Positions 1 through 9,418 are shown, counted from the stretch's first letter. The stretch: DNA of 64,000 nt from Caproicibacterium argilliputei (GCF_029211325.2 NZ_CP135996.1:2108001-2172000), one strand, 5' to 3'. The notes: generated by a model from the sequence alone, not told the origin. A program made the numbers and translations.

Positions 1-228
1 TTCCGGGCGCTGCACCCGCAGCTGACCGGCGCGTACAGCTGGTGGAGCTACCGCTTTCACGCACGGGACAACAACGCCGGCTGGCGGATTGACTACTTTG
101 TAACCTCCAACCGTCTGTTTTCACACGTCAAACGAAGCGAGATTCTGGCAGATGTGTACGGCAGTGACCACTGCCCGGTACTGCTGGAACTTGAGGAACC
201 TCTCCGGAAAGCAGGTGCCGCAACATGA
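1..228 (+). CDS. xth: Exodeoxyribonuclease III, C-terminal end (partial)
   Basis: The reading frame is open from the first base and gives 75 residues ending at a TGA. It carries the final motifs of the exonuclease III/AP endonuclease fold: a WWSYR stretch, RIDYFVTSN with the substrate-contacting Asp, and GSDHCPV with the catalytic Asp-His pair. Family members remove abasic sites and 3' blocks in DNA base-excision repair in the cytoplasm. The 5' part lies outside the window. The stop overlaps the ATG of the next gene (ATGA), so the two are probably co-translated. Confidence 0.9.
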   Translation, partial: FRALHPQLTGAYSWWSYRFHARDNNAGWRIDYFVTSNRLFSHVKRSEILADVYGSDHCPVLLELEEPLRKAGAAT

Positions 229-1835
229 AACTGACTTTTTACGGCGCAGATAAGGAAGTAACCGGCAGCTGCCACTGCCTGACGGTAAACGGTCTGCACA
301 TCCTCATTGACTGCGGTCTACAGCAGGGTGCAGATGAAACCGACAACCGCCGCCTGCCCTTTTGCCCCAATCTGATTGACTATGTTCTGGTGACACACGC
401 ACACATCGACCACACCGGCCGCCTTCCGTTGCTGGCAAAGCAGGGCTTTCAGGGAAAAATCCTTGCAACGGAAAAAACTGCGTATTTGATGGACATTATG
501 CTGCGCGACAGCGCACACATTCAGGAAATGGACGCGGAGCAGGCACTGCGCAAAGGGCGGCGCGCAGGCAAAAAACCGAAAGGCCCGCTTTACACCATTG
601 AAGATGCCGAAGCTGCCATTAAGCAGATTACCTCCTGCGGATACAACGAAAAAATTTCTCTCTGCGAGGGCGTGCAGGTTCGCTTTCAGGACGCGGGACA
701 TCTGCTGGGCAGCGCCTCGGTGGAAATCTGGGCCACAGAAAACGGCGTCACCAAAAAACTCGTTTTTTCCGGCGACATCGGCAACAAAAACCAGCCCATC
801 ATCCGCGACCCGCAGTACGTTCATGAGGCAGACTATGTGGTCATGGAATCCACCTACGGCGACCGCGAGCACGAAAAAACAGAGGATTACGCAGGCACCT
901 TTGCAAAAATCATTGACCGCACGCTGAGCGACGGCGGCAACGTGATCATTCCCTCCTTCGCCGTGGGGCGCACGCAGGAATTGCTGTACTTTTTCCGCGA
1001 AATTAAGGAACGTTGCCTGACCCCAAACCACCCGAACTTTCCCGTTTATGTGGACTCCCCTCTTGCGGCGGAGGCAACGGCAATCTACAGTGGCAACTTG
1101 CAGGGATATGCCGACCGCGAAACCGTCTCTCTGATTGACCACGGGTTTGAGCCACTGCAGTTTTCCAACCTGCACATTACGGAAAGCGTAGAGGAATCGA
1201 AAGCCCTCAATGAAGATGGCGTGCCGAAAGTTATCATCTCCTCCAGCGGTATGTGCGAAGCCGGGCGGATTCGGCACCACTTAAAGCACAACCTTTGGCG
1301 GCCGGAATGCGCCATCGTATTTGTAGGGTATCAGGCGGGCGGCACCCTAGGCCGGATTCTGCTGGATGGTGTAAACAGCGTCAAGCTGTTTGGCGAGCAG
1401 ATTGCCGTCAAAGCGCATATTTACAATTTCCGCGCCATGTCCGGACACGCAGATCATACCGGTCTTTTGGAGTGGATTTCTGCCTTTCCGAAAAGCCTGC
1501 AGAAAGTGTTTGTGGTACACGGCGAGCGCACGTGCTGCGAAACCTTTACAGCGGAGCTGTGCGCCAACGGATTTGACGCTTACGCACCGGATTTTTCAGC
1601 GGTCTATGACCTGCTGGAAGACCGGGTGGAGGCTGCCGGCATCCCGCCGGAAAAGCTGCACCCCGCACGCGTACAGGGGTATCCCGCCGGAAAAGTTTCC
1701 TCGGCGTTTCTGCGGCTGCTGCAGGCGCAGAAACGTTTGGAACAGGTGGTTCAGCACAACGAGGGCGGTGCAAACAAAGACCTCGGCAAATTTGCAGATC
1801 AGATTTTGGCGCTGTGTAAAAAATGGGACCGATAA
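225..1835 (+). CDS. Beta-CASP metallo-beta-lactamase-fold RNA nuclease
   Basis: This 536-residue protein has the two-metal site of the metallo-beta-lactamase fold (HAHIDH, H58/H60/D62/H63) and the beta-CASP signatures SFAVGRTQE, SSSGMCEAGR and MSGHADH, with a late VVHGE motif. Proteins of this build are the YSH1/CPSF-73-like processing exonucleases or endonucleases that mature or degrade RNA. The length fits the bacterial family, which is usually about 450-550 residues. The ATG overlaps the stop of the upstream exonuclease III gene, which suggests a small nucleic-acid-processing operon. A strong hairpin terminator follows. The exact RNA target cannot be told from the sequence. Confidence 0.9.
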   Translation: MKLTFYGADKEVTGSCHCLTVNGLHILIDCGLQQGADETDNRRLPFCPNLIDYVLVTHAHIDHTGRLPLLAKQGFQGKILATEKTAYLMDIMLRDSAHIQEMDAEQALRKGRRAGKKPKGPLYTIEDAEAAIKQITSCGYNEKISLCEGVQVRFQDAGHLLGSASVEIWATENGVTKKLVFSGDIGNKNQPIIRDPQYVHEADYVVMESTYGDREHEKTEDYAGTFAKIIDRTLSDGGNVIIPSFAVGRTQELLYFFREIKERCLTPNHPNFPVYVDSPLAAEATAIYSGNLQGYADRETVSLIDHGFEPLQFSNLHITESVEESKALNEDGVPKVIISSSGMCEAGRIRHHLKHNLWRPECAIVFVGYQAGGTLGRILLDGVNSVKLFGEQIAVKAHIYNFRAMSGHADHTGLLEWISAFPKSLQKVFVVHGERTCCETFTAELCANGFDAYAPDFSAVYDLLEDRVEAAGIPPEKLHPARVQGYPAGKVSSAFLRLLQAQKRLEQVVQHNEGGANKDLGKFADQILALCKKWDR

Positions 1836-1849
1836 AAGACATTCAAAAA

Positions 1850-1900
1850 AGCAGCGGCGTTTCCGTGCAGAAAATGCACGCGGAAACGCTGCTGCTTTCT
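1850..1900. terminator. Bidirectional intrinsic terminator
   Basis: A hairpin of about 20 bp (AGCAGCGGCGTTTCCGTGCA and its near-perfect reverse complement around a GAAAA loop) is followed by a T-rich run on the plus strand and by TTTTTT on the minus strand. It sits between two convergent genes and can end both. Confidence 0.85.
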
Positions 1901-1902
1901 TT

Positions 1903-2571
1903 CTATTTGTACGCTTTCAGTAGAACTGTGCCACTCCACTGCCGCAGAAATTCCACTTTGGAAAAACCGGCGTCAGTCAAAGCTTCTGTTTCGTGCGCGC
2001 GGGTCAGCGGCGTATCATAGTGGAAAAACGTATCCTGCGGCAAATGCTGTTCCGCCCGAAGCCGTGCCAGTTCGGCAAAATGCAGCTGTTCTTCCCCATC
2101 ATTTTCAGCCATGTAATCGGTTAAGATAAAAAAGCCGCCGTCTTTCAAAGCTGCGTGCAGCTTTCGGTAAAGCGGCACTTTCTGCTCCTGTGAAAAGTGG
2201 TGCAGCGACTCCACCGAAACTGCCGCGTCAAACTGCGCGGTTCCAAAAGGAACGGTAAAGTACGAACCCTGAATCAGAGTCAGAGCTTTGTCCGAAAACT
2301 TTTCCTTCAAACGTTCCAGCATCCCCGCCGCGAGGTCGATTCCCGTTACGGAAGCAGTCGGGTTCCGTGGAAAATATTCATTTAGTTCCAAACCGGTGCC
2401 ACAGCCCAAATCCAGAATTCTACATTTCGGGGTTGTGGGCAGCAGAGATGCGGTAAAGGGGTAAAACGTCTTTGCGCCATCTATAACATTAAGTTGATGT
2501 TCTTCGTAGCCGTTCAGGCGGTTGTCAAAAAACGCGCCCATAGTTTCAAGCTGTTCCAAAGGTTCCTCCAT
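1903..2571 (-). CDS. Class I SAM-dependent methyltransferase
   Basis: The 222-residue protein has the glycine-rich SAM-binding motif I (ILDLGCGTG, near residue 73), an acidic end of strand 2 (GIDLA) and the ESLHHF stretch typical of the Methyltransf_11/25 group. It should transfer a methyl group from S-adenosylmethionine to a small molecule, but the substrate is not visible. The ATG used here has a poor ribosome binding site. A TTG four codons in (position 2559) is preceded by GGAGG at good spacing and could be the true start. Its terminator is shared with the convergent RNA nuclease gene. Confidence 0.85.
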   Translation of the reverse strand: MEEPLEQLETMGAFFDNRLNGYEEHQLNVIDGAKTFYPFTASLLPTTPKCRILDLGCGTGLELNEYFPRNPTASVTGIDLAAGMLERLKEKFSDKALTLIQGSYFTVPFGTAQFDAAVSVESLHHFSQEQKVPLYRKLHAALKDGGFFILTDYMAENDGEEQLHFAELARLRAEQHLPQDTFFHYDTPLTRAHETEALTDAGFSKVEFLRQWSGTVLLKAYK

Positions 2572-2619
2572 AGCGGTGTGTGCTTGTATTTATTCTCCAT
2601 GCGGCAATGGATGCAAGGT

Positions 2620-3483
2620 TTATGTATGTACAATTTCCGGAAAGCTGCCAATCTGCGAAACGGTTTGTTCCAAAAAACCGCCCTGTAAAAACAGTGCGGT
2701 ATCCGTTTGCTGCACTTTGTATTTTTCTAATCCGGCAGTTTCCTGCGGTGCAAAAAGGAAGTCCACCGTCCGGATGTCCGAGCCGAAAGCCGTATAAATC
2801 GCAGAGTAAGGAATCACCCGACTTGCAAAAACATCATAAAGCTTTAGAACAGAATCATTGACCTCTGCAATCGCATAAGCATCTGCTTCTGGTAAATGGT
2901 ACACCTTTTCTTTGAAAAACTGCGTCAGATAGAACATGAGCAAGTCATCCGTCTGCATTTGCAGCTGACCGATACTTCTGCGCCGGTTTTTTTCTGTTAA
3001 GAAACGCTCCCAGTCATCAGCAGATTCCATGGGGACAGGCTCCGCTGATGCAGTTCCGGTACAGGAAACGCCTGTTTTGAAACGATATTCATCTGCCTTA
3101 TGAAAACCAAATTTCGGATAGAAATCCAGAACGGTATCATTGGCATACAGAAAGAAACCGTCACATTGGGCATAGTCAAGTAATATTTTTTCCATCAATC
3201 TTCGGCTCAGCCCTCTGTTGCGGAAAGCAGACTTGGTCATGACGGTTCCCAACTGAATACAACGCTGCTTTTGTCCTTGGTAATAAAAATCAATTAAATT
3301 CACAGATATATTTGCAAGCACTTCACCGTCATTGATCATCGAATAAGGGATATACCGGTCTTTCCAGTATCCGCTTCGGTACCAGTCCTCAAAAGAAAGC
3401 CCAAAAGTTTCTGTGGCTAATGCGTTGAACGACCTGCGCAAAGCAGTGTCATTCTGATAGCCTTTGACCAGTTGTTCTGTCAT
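2620..3483 (-). CDS. GNAT family N-acetyltransferase
   Basis: The 287-residue protein carries the acetyl-CoA-binding motif A of GCN5-related acetyltransferases (LGTVMTKSAFRNRGLSRRL, about residues 77-95) and a following beta-bulge region with FYPKFGF. The second half, about 150 residues, is a C-terminal extension that matches no motif I recognise. The family acetylates amino groups on proteins, antibiotics or metabolites, and the substrate here is unknown. The start has GAGGG a few bases upstream. It precedes the methyltransferase gene with a gap of about 50 bp, so the two may share a transcript. Confidence 0.85.
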   Translation of the reverse strand: MTEQLVKGYQNDTALRRSFNALATETFGLSFEDWYRSGYWKDRYIPYSMINDGEVLANISVNLIDFYYQGQKQRCIQLGTVMTKSAFRNRGLSRRLMEKILLDYAQCDGFFLYANDTVLDFYPKFGFHKADEYRFKTGVSCTGTASAEPVPMESADDWERFLTEKNRRRSIGQLQMQTDDLLMFYLTQFFKEKVYHLPEADAYAIAEVNDSVLKLYDVFASRVIPYSAIYTAFGSDIRTVDFLFAPQETAGLEKYKVQQTDTALFLQGGFLEQTVSQIGSFPEIVHT

Positions 3484-3513
3484 GTTTCGCCCTCACAAAG
3501 AAAAGATATCTGG

Positions 3514-4794
3514 TCAGTCTGCAGTTTGGCGATGCAGATTTTCACGCGCAACCGCCAGCATCAGCTTAATGCGGTTCTCCTGATTGACCTTTGTGGCGCC
3601 GGGGTCGTAGTCAATCGGCACAATATTGGCGTCCGGATTCACTTCCTTAATTTTGCGAATCATCCCTTTGCCGACAATGTGGTTCGGCAAACAGCCGAAC
3701 GGCTGTGCGCAGACGATGTTTTCAAATCCGCACTCGGCAAGTTCTAACATCTCCGCAGTCAAAAGCCAGCCCTCGCCCATCTTGGCTCCGTATCCAATCA
3801 CGCCTTTAACCAGTTCATGCACGTGTGAAAACTCTGTGGGCGCCAGAAACTGCGGGTAAGGCTTAAAAGCTTCCGTAATGGCATTCTGCATCTTCGTCAC
3901 ATATCGGAACAGCAGTTCCGAAACAGCGGAAGGAAGGGGATTGCCGCCGTACAGCGCCACATCGTCCTGCCGGTGCTCCAACATAAACAGCAGAAAGTTC
4001 ATCAGGCCGGGCACATTGACTTCGCAGTCCTGCTCTGCCAGAAAGTCCTCCAGATGATTGTTCGCAAACGCAGCGTACTTGACATAGATTTCTCCAACAA
4101 TGCCGACGTGCACCTTCGGTGTTTTCTTGACTGGCACCGCGGCAAAGTCTGCCAGAATCAGGCTCAGGTTTTTGCGTTGGTCATGCATACCGATTCCTTT
4201 GCCATGCGAAAACTGCTCGTTCAGCTTCTGCGTCCAGCTGTCCAGCAACGCCTCACTCTGCCCCTTGTGGATTTCATAAGGCTTAATCTGGTTGTTCAGG
4301 CACATCATCGCATCACCGTAAACCACACCCGCCACCAGCCGGCGGATAATGCCGAGGTCAATCGAAAAACCGGGGTTTTTCTCCAACCCCACCAGATTGA
4401 GGCTGATAATCGGCACTTGGTCCAGGTTCGCTTTGTGCATCGCCTTGCGCAGCAGGTGGATGTAATTGCTGGCGCGGCAGCCGCCGCCGGTCTGCGTCAG
4501 CATCAGCGCAGTGTGGTCCAAATCATATTTACCGGAATGCAGCGCATCCAGAAACTGCCCGATGACCAGCAGTGCTGGATAGCAGGCGTCGTTGTGCACA
4601 TATTTCAGTCCTTCCTGCACAACGGAAGGGCCGCTGTTTTCCAGCAGTTCAATTTTGTATCCCGCATTGCGCAGAACACCCACAAAAAGCTTAAAGTGCA
4701 CCGGAAGCATCATGGGAATGAGGATGGTATACTCCTCTTTCATTTCCTTGGTAAAAAGCAGGCGGCCGGTTTTATCGTAAACAAGTTCTGCCAT
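3514..4794 (-). CDS. 2-Hydroxyacyl-CoA dehydratase-like protein (activase partner)
   Basis: This 426-residue protein matches the C-terminal third of the large activase/dehydratase-like proteins (YjiL/HgdC-related). It has conserved Cys positions in HNDACYPALL and TGGGCRASNY, which resemble iron-sulfur ligands of HgdB-type subunits. In many clostridia this part is fused to the activase in one protein of about 1,400 residues; here it is a separate gene. It starts 11 bp after the stop of the activase gene, and its GAGGTG ribosome binding site overlaps that stop, so translation is probably coupled. A role in radical 2-hydroxyacyl-CoA dehydration, or in a related ATP-driven electron transfer, is inferred from family only. 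Confidence 0.8.
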   Translation of the reverse strand: MAELVYDKTGRLLFTKEMKEEYTILIPMMLPVHFKLFVGVLRNAGYKIELLENSGPSVVQEGLKYVHNDACYPALLVIGQFLDALHSGKYDLDHTALMLTQTGGGCRASNYIHLLRKAMHKANLDQVPIISLNLVGLEKNPGFSIDLGIIRRLVAGVVYGDAMMCLNNQIKPYEIHKGQSEALLDSWTQKLNEQFSHGKGIGMHDQRKNLSLILADFAAVPVKKTPKVHVGIVGEIYVKYAAFANNHLEDFLAEQDCEVNVPGLMNFLLFMLEHRQDDVALYGGNPLPSAVSELLFRYVTKMQNAITEAFKPYPQFLAPTEFSHVHELVKGVIGYGAKMGEGWLLTAEMLELAECGFENIVCAQPFGCLPNHIVGKGMIRKIKEVNPDANIVPIDYDPGATKVNQENRIKLMLAVARENLHRQTAD

Positions 4795-4805
4795 ATTTCA
4801 GCACC

Positions 4806-7721
4806 TCACTGTTCCAGCGCAGCGAAAAGACTGCGCAGGCGAATCTTGACAGCACCCAGATTGGTAATCTCATCAATCTTAATCTGGGTGTAAATTTTAT
4901 CGTGTTTTTCCAAAATGCTGCGCACTTCGTCCGTGGTGATGGCGTCCAGTCCGCAGCCGAAAGAAACCATCTGCACCAGATTCATATCCGCCTGGGTGGC
5001 AACGTACTCCGCCGCCGAGTAAAGGCGCGCGTGGTACGTCCACTGGTTCAGAACATCGACCGGCTGCTTTTTCGTGCGCTCCGCAATGACGTCCTCGCTG
5101 ACCACCGCCGCGCCCAGCGTGGTAATCAGCTTGTCAATGCCGTGGTTGACCTCCGGGTCCAGATGATACGGTCTGCCGGACAGCACAATGATCTGCCGGT
5201 GCTCCAAGCGGGCGCGGTCAATCATTTCGTTACCCTTGGCACAGATGTCCTGCATATACGCCTCATATGCCTTATAAGCCGCGCCGGCGGCAATCTTCAC
5301 CTCTTTGAGCGTAAACGTGCCGTCAAAGCGGGTATTGAGGATTTCTGTCATTTTTTTCGGGAAGCTGCGCGGGCGGTGAATCCCCACATAATCATCAATG
5401 AAGTTCACATTCTTCAGCTGCGGCATATTGGCAGCCAGCACTTCCGGATAGTAGGCAACCACCGGGCAGTTATAGTGGTTGTCACTGCGGTGTTCATCAA
5501 TGTTGTAGCTCATGCAGGGATAAAAAATTGTTTTAAGTCCGGCGTCCAGCAGCTTCATAATGTGGCCGTGCGCCAGCTTTGCCGGGAAGCAGACCGTGTC
5601 GCTGGGAATGGTGCTCTGCCCCTCGATATACAATTCGCGAGTAGAAAGCGGCGACGTGACCACCTCAAAGCCCAGCAAGGAAAAGAACGTGTGCCAGAAC
5701 GGCAGCAGCTCATACATATTTAAGCACATCGGGATGCCGATTTTTCCACGGCTGCCGGCAGGAACCGGCACATAAGACTGCAGCTTGCTGAGTTTGTACG
5801 CAAACAGATCCAAATCCGCGCCGCCGTTACCGCGTTTGGTTACGGGACGTTCGCAGCGATTGCCGCCGATAAAGCGCCGTCCGCCTGCAAAGATATTGAT
5901 GGTCAGGCGGCAGTTGTTGTTGCACAGACCGCAGTTTGTCACCTTGACCTCATGCTTAAAGTTTTCCAGTTCCTCTTTAGAAATGAGTGTACTGCTGCCC
6001 TCTTCGCGGCGCAAAGACTTCTGCATGGCATACACCGCCGCGCCGTAAGCCCCCATCAAACCGGAAATGTCCGGGCGCACCACATCTACATGCATTTCCT
6101 TTTCAAACACGCGCAGCACGGCATCATTCAGGAACGTGCCACCCTGCACTACAATGTTGCGGCCCAGTTCCTCTGCAGAGGAAACGCGGATGACTTTGTA
6201 AAGCGCGTTTTTCACCACGCTGACGGAAAGACCAGCGGAAATATCCGCGGTGGTCGCGCCGTCCTTCTGTGCCTGCTTAACCTGGCTGTTCATAAAAACG
6301 GTACAGCGGCTGCCCAAGTCAACCGGATGCTTTGCAAACAGACCCAGTTTGGCGAAATCCTCAATGGAGTAACCGAGCGTGTTGGCAAACGTCTGCAAAA
6401 AAGAACCGCAGCCGGAGGAACAGGCTTCGTTCAAGAAGATATTATCAATCGCACCGCCGCGAATTTTAAAACACTTCATGTCCTGCCCGCCGATGTCAAT
6501 GACAAAATCCACTTTCGGCATAAAGCGTTTGGCAGCTGTAAAGTGTGCAATGGTTTCCACAATGCCAAAGTCCAGATTAAAGGCGTTTTTCAGCAGTTCC
6601 TCGCCATAGCCGGTGACCGCCGCAGCAGTAAAGCGCAGGTCGGGGCGCACCTTGTACAGTTCCAGCAAGTAATCCCGCACAAGCGGAACCGGATTGCCGG
6701 CATTGCTGCGGTAAATGCTGTCCAAAATCTGCCCGTCGCTGCCCATGACCACCGCTTTAATGGTGGTAGAGCCGGAGTCAACCCCCAGAAACACCGGGCC
6801 TTTGTAGGTTTTGAAGTCGCCGCGCGGCGCTTTGCAGCGGCTGTGCCGCTCCACGAAAGCATCATACGCCGCCTGGTCTTGAAACAACGGCGCAATGCTG
6901 CGGAAATTGCCGGTATTGCCGTAAGAGGCAATGTTTTTTAGCGCGGTGTCCAAATCAATCTCGATTTCACTGCTGAACGCAGCGCCCAGCGCAACGTAAT
7001 AAAGGCTGTTTTCCGGGCAGGTGCCGGTGGTTTTTAACGCTGTGTCAAACGCGTGGCGCAAGCCGCTGAGAAACGTCAGCGGGCCGCCGAGGTACACCAC
7101 ATTACCGGTGATCGGCCGTCCCTGCGCCAGCCCGGCGATGGTCTGGTTTGCCACTGCCGCAAAAATGCTGGCAGAAAGGTCGCTTTTGCGCGCGCCCTGA
7201 TTTAACAGCGGCTGAATATCACTCTTAGCAAAGACCCCGCAGCGGGAGGCAATGGTGTAAATCTTTTCGTACTGGGCTGAGAGTTTGTCCATTTCCTCCA
7301 GCGAAATGCCCAGCAGCGTTGCCATCTGGTCAATAAACGCGCCGGTGCCGCCTGCGCAGGAGCCGTTCATACGCACCTCGGTGCCGCCGGTCAGAAACAG
7401 GATTTTCGCATCCTCGCCGCCCAGTTCGATAATACAGTCCGTTTCCGGAAGCAGCCGCCCGGTGGCAATGCGCGTGGCATACACTTCCTGCACAAACGGC
7501 AAACCGCAGGTTTCGCTGACCCCCATACCAGCGGAACCGGAAACCGTCAGTTTCGCGTCCTTGCCGCATACCACTTCCTTACGGATTTTGGTAAGCAGTT
7601 CCGTCATTTTTTCGGTAATTTGTGAGTAATGGCGTTCATAAGACTGAAAAACGATTTGATCCTCATCGTCCAGTACAATACTTTTGATAGTTGTGGAACC
7701 TACGTCGAGTCCAATTTTCAT
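4806..7721 (-). CDS. Tandem acyl-CoA dehydratase activase (BcrAD/BadFG type) with DUF2229
   Basis: The 971-residue protein contains two ASKHA-type activase domains in tandem. The first begins at MKIGLDVGSTT and has NGSCAGGTGAF; the second begins near residue 310 (LGVDSGSTTIK) and has NEACSSGCGSF. The Cys residues in these motifs and in SRCGVF/SRCTVF are expected to hold a 4Fe-4S cluster between subunits. A DUF2229 region with CGLCNNNCRL follows. Activases use ATP to push a low-potential electron into dehydratase partners. I start it at 7721, where AAAGGGG lies upstream; the longer frame to 7796 has no ribosome binding site and an unrelated leader. It is the first gene of a two-gene operon. 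Confidence 0.88.
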   Translation of the reverse strand: MKIGLDVGSTTIKSIVLDDEDQIVFQSYERHYSQITEKMTELLTKIRKEVVCGKDAKLTVSGSAGMGVSETCGLPFVQEVYATRIATGRLLPETDCIIELGGEDAKILFLTGGTEVRMNGSCAGGTGAFIDQMATLLGISLEEMDKLSAQYEKIYTIASRCGVFAKSDIQPLLNQGARKSDLSASIFAAVANQTIAGLAQGRPITGNVVYLGGPLTFLSGLRHAFDTALKTTGTCPENSLYYVALGAAFSSEIEIDLDTALKNIASYGNTGNFRSIAPLFQDQAAYDAFVERHSRCKAPRGDFKTYKGPVFLGVDSGSTTIKAVVMGSDGQILDSIYRSNAGNPVPLVRDYLLELYKVRPDLRFTAAAVTGYGEELLKNAFNLDFGIVETIAHFTAAKRFMPKVDFVIDIGGQDMKCFKIRGGAIDNIFLNEACSSGCGSFLQTFANTLGYSIEDFAKLGLFAKHPVDLGSRCTVFMNSQVKQAQKDGATTADISAGLSVSVVKNALYKVIRVSSAEELGRNIVVQGGTFLNDAVLRVFEKEMHVDVVRPDISGLMGAYGAAVYAMQKSLRREEGSSTLISKEELENFKHEVKVTNCGLCNNNCRLTINIFAGGRRFIGGNRCERPVTKRGNGGADLDLFAYKLSKLQSYVPVPAGSRGKIGIPMCLNMYELLPFWHTFFSLLGFEVVTSPLSTRELYIEGQSTIPSDTVCFPAKLAHGHIMKLLDAGLKTIFYPCMSYNIDEHRSDNHYNCPVVAYYPEVLAANMPQLKNVNFIDDYVGIHRPRSFPKKMTEILNTRFDGTFTLKEVKIAAGAAYKAYEAYMQDICAKGNEMIDRARLEHRQIIVLSGRPYHLDPEVNHGIDKLITTLGAAVVSEDVIAERTKKQPVDVLNQWTYHARLYSAAEYVATQADMNLVQMVSFGCGLDAITTDEVRSILEKHDKIYTQIKIDEITNLGAVKIRLRSLFAALEQ

Positions 7722-7876
7722 AGGGAACCCCTTTCTCCCGCACAGCGGAAAGGAAGCCGTCTGCCGCCGAACGGTGCTTGCAAAAAAACTATACAAAAAA
7801 GGTGAATTTTAAGGGAATACCCGCCCCACTATTAAAGGAAAAGGCGGTATATTCAAAAAATACGAACAATTACTAT

Positions 7877-7905
7877 AGTTTATCGCTTTGGATGGAATCT
7901 GTCAA
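7877..7905 (-). promoter_or_regulatory. Sigma-A promoter for the activase operon
   Basis: Read on the minus strand, TTGACA, a 17-bp spacer and TAAACT lie about 160 bp upstream of the activase start codon. The stretch between this promoter and position 7721 is a leader in which I see no clear riboswitch. Confidence 0.55.
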
Positions 7906-7955
7906 GCGATTGCCCGCAGAAGCAAACCGGCACACTGCCGGCTGTTCGGCTTTGC

Positions 7956-7984
7956 TTGCCCTCTTTCTCATTTTGGGGTATACT
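7956..7984 (+). promoter_or_regulatory. Sigma-A promoter for the cyclophilin gene
   Basis: TTGCCC, a 17-bp spacer and TATACT precede the gene by about 50 bp, and GGAGG at 8018-8022 follows at the right distance from the ATG. Confidence 0.7.
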
Positions 7985-8033
7985 AACGATACATTTCCCA
8001 ATGGAAGTGAAAAGACTGGAGGTAATTTCCGTT

Positions 8034-8549
8034 ATGCAGAACCCTGTTGTTACATTTGAAACCACAGCGGGCACCATCCGGGCCGAACTGTACCCGCAGG
8101 TTGCGCCGAACACAGTCAATAATTTCATCAGCCTGATCCAATCCGGCTTTTACGACGGCACCATTTTTCACCGCGTAATTCCGGGCTTTATGATTCAGGG
8201 CGGCGACCCGGAGGGTACCGGCATGGGCGGCCCGGATTACAGCATCCGCGGCGAATTTGCCCAAAACGGCTTTCCGAATGACCTGAAACATACCCGTGGT
8301 GTCCTCAGCATGGCACGCACCATGATACCCGACTCCGCCGGCAGCCAGTTCTTTTTGATGGTTGCGGACGCACCGCATCTGGACGGGCAGTACGCCGCCT
8401 TTGGCAAGGTAACGGAGGGCATGGATGCCGCCGACAAGATTGCCGCCGCCCGCCGCGACCGCAACGACCGCCCCAAAGAAGACCAGGTCATGACCAAAGT
8501 GACCGTAGAAACTTTCGGGGGAAAATACCCCGCACCGAAAACCGTTTAA
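8034..8549 (+). CDS. Peptidyl-prolyl cis-trans isomerase, cyclophilin type
   Basis: The 171-residue protein is a single-domain cyclophilin with the usual series FHRVIPGFMIQGGDP, GSQFFLMVADAPHLDG and AFGKVTEGMD. The catalytic Arg of FHRV and the binding-pocket Phe and Gln residues are present. There is no signal peptide, so it acts in the cytoplasm to speed prolyl bond isomerisation during folding. GGAGG at 8018 selects the ATG at 8034 over an in-frame ATG at 8001. A terminator follows at once, so it is a single-gene unit. Confidence 0.93.
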   Translation: MQNPVVTFETTAGTIRAELYPQVAPNTVNNFISLIQSGFYDGTIFHRVIPGFMIQGGDPEGTGMGGPDYSIRGEFAQNGFPNDLKHTRGVLSMARTMIPDSAGSQFFLMVADAPHLDGQYAAFGKVTEGMDAADKIAAARRDRNDRPKEDQVMTKVTVETFGGKYPAPKTV

Positions 8550-8555
8550 GTCCGC

Positions 8556-8582
8556 AAAGCCGCTGCAAGGCGGCTTTTTTTC
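8556..8582 (+). terminator. Intrinsic terminator after the cyclophilin gene
   Basis: AAGCCGC and GGCGGCTT flank a short loop and are followed by a run of T. Confidence 0.8.
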
Positions 8583-8601
8583 TGCGTGAAAAAGCTTTTT
8601 C

Positions 8602-8630
8602 TTGCCATGGATTCCGGTTTGTGTTATACT
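8602..8630 (+). promoter_or_regulatory. Sigma-A promoter for the yebC gene
   Basis: TTGCCA, a 17-bp spacer and TATACT lie about 35 bp upstream of the start codon. Confidence 0.75.
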
Positions 8631-8663
8631 ATGAAGAGTTATTTTGTCAGGGGGAAATGCAAT

Positions 8664-9407
8664 ATGTCTGGCCATTCAAAATGGAATAATATCAAACGTA
8701 AAAAAGAAAAGGCCGACGGCGCCAAGGCAAAGGTTTTCACCAAAATCGGCCGTGAACTCGCGGTCGCAGTCAAAGAGGGCGGCGGCCCCGACCCGGCCAG
8801 CAACTCCAAACTGAAGGACTGCATTGCCAAGGCAAAAGCGGCAAATGTTCCAAACGATAACATCGAGCGCATTATCAAGCGCGCTGCCGGTGACGGCGAT
8901 GACACCAAGTATGAAAACATTGTCTATGAAGGCTACGGCCCCAGCGGCGTTGCCGTAATCGTAGAGGCACTGTCTGACAACCGCAACCGCACTGCCGCAG
9001 ACATCCGCCACGCATTTGACAAGTTTGGCGGCAACCTCGGTACAACCGGCTGTGTTTCCTTTCTGTTTGAGCAGAAAGGCGTGCTGGTCATTGAGCGCGA
9101 AGGGCACGACGAGGACAAAGTCATGGAAGATGCTCTGGAAGCCGGCGCAGCTGATTTTCAGGCAGACGAAGACATCTTCGAAATTTACACGGAACCGGAC
9201 GACTTTTCCGGTGTGCTCAGCGACCTGACAGACAAAGACTATGAATTTGAAACTGCCGAGGTGCAGATGGTGCCCAGTACTTATGTGAAACTCCCGGAGG
9301 GCAAGGAAGCCAGTATGCAGAAACTGCTGGATGCTCTGGAGGATAACGATGATGTGCAGAATGTCTGGCACAACTGGGAAGAACCAGAGGACGAAGACGA
9401 CGAGTAA
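8664..9407 (+). CDS. YebC/PmpR family protein (TACO1-like)
   Basis: The 247-residue protein starts with MSGHSKWNNIKRKK, the hallmark N-terminus of the YebC/TACO1 family, and keeps NVPNDNIERIIKRA and the acidic C-terminal end. The family was long called transcriptional regulators; later work links members to translation of proline-rich stretches. The start at 8664 is chosen because CAGGGGG precedes it and the family N-terminus begins there; the longer frame from 8586 would run through the promoter. It is a single-gene unit between two terminators. The window also encodes a very proline-rich collagen-like protein, though nothing in the sequence ties the two together. Confidence 0.93.
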   Translation: MSGHSKWNNIKRKKEKADGAKAKVFTKIGRELAVAVKEGGGPDPASNSKLKDCIAKAKAANVPNDNIERIIKRAAGDGDDTKYENIVYEGYGPSGVAVIVEALSDNRNRTAADIRHAFDKFGGNLGTTGCVSFLFEQKGVLVIEREGHDEDKVMEDALEAGAADFQADEDIFEIYTEPDDFSGVLSDLTDKDYEFETAEVQMVPSTYVKLPEGKEASMQKLLDALEDNDDVQNVWHNWEEPEDEDDE

Positions 9408-9418
9408 GTTTTCCTGAT

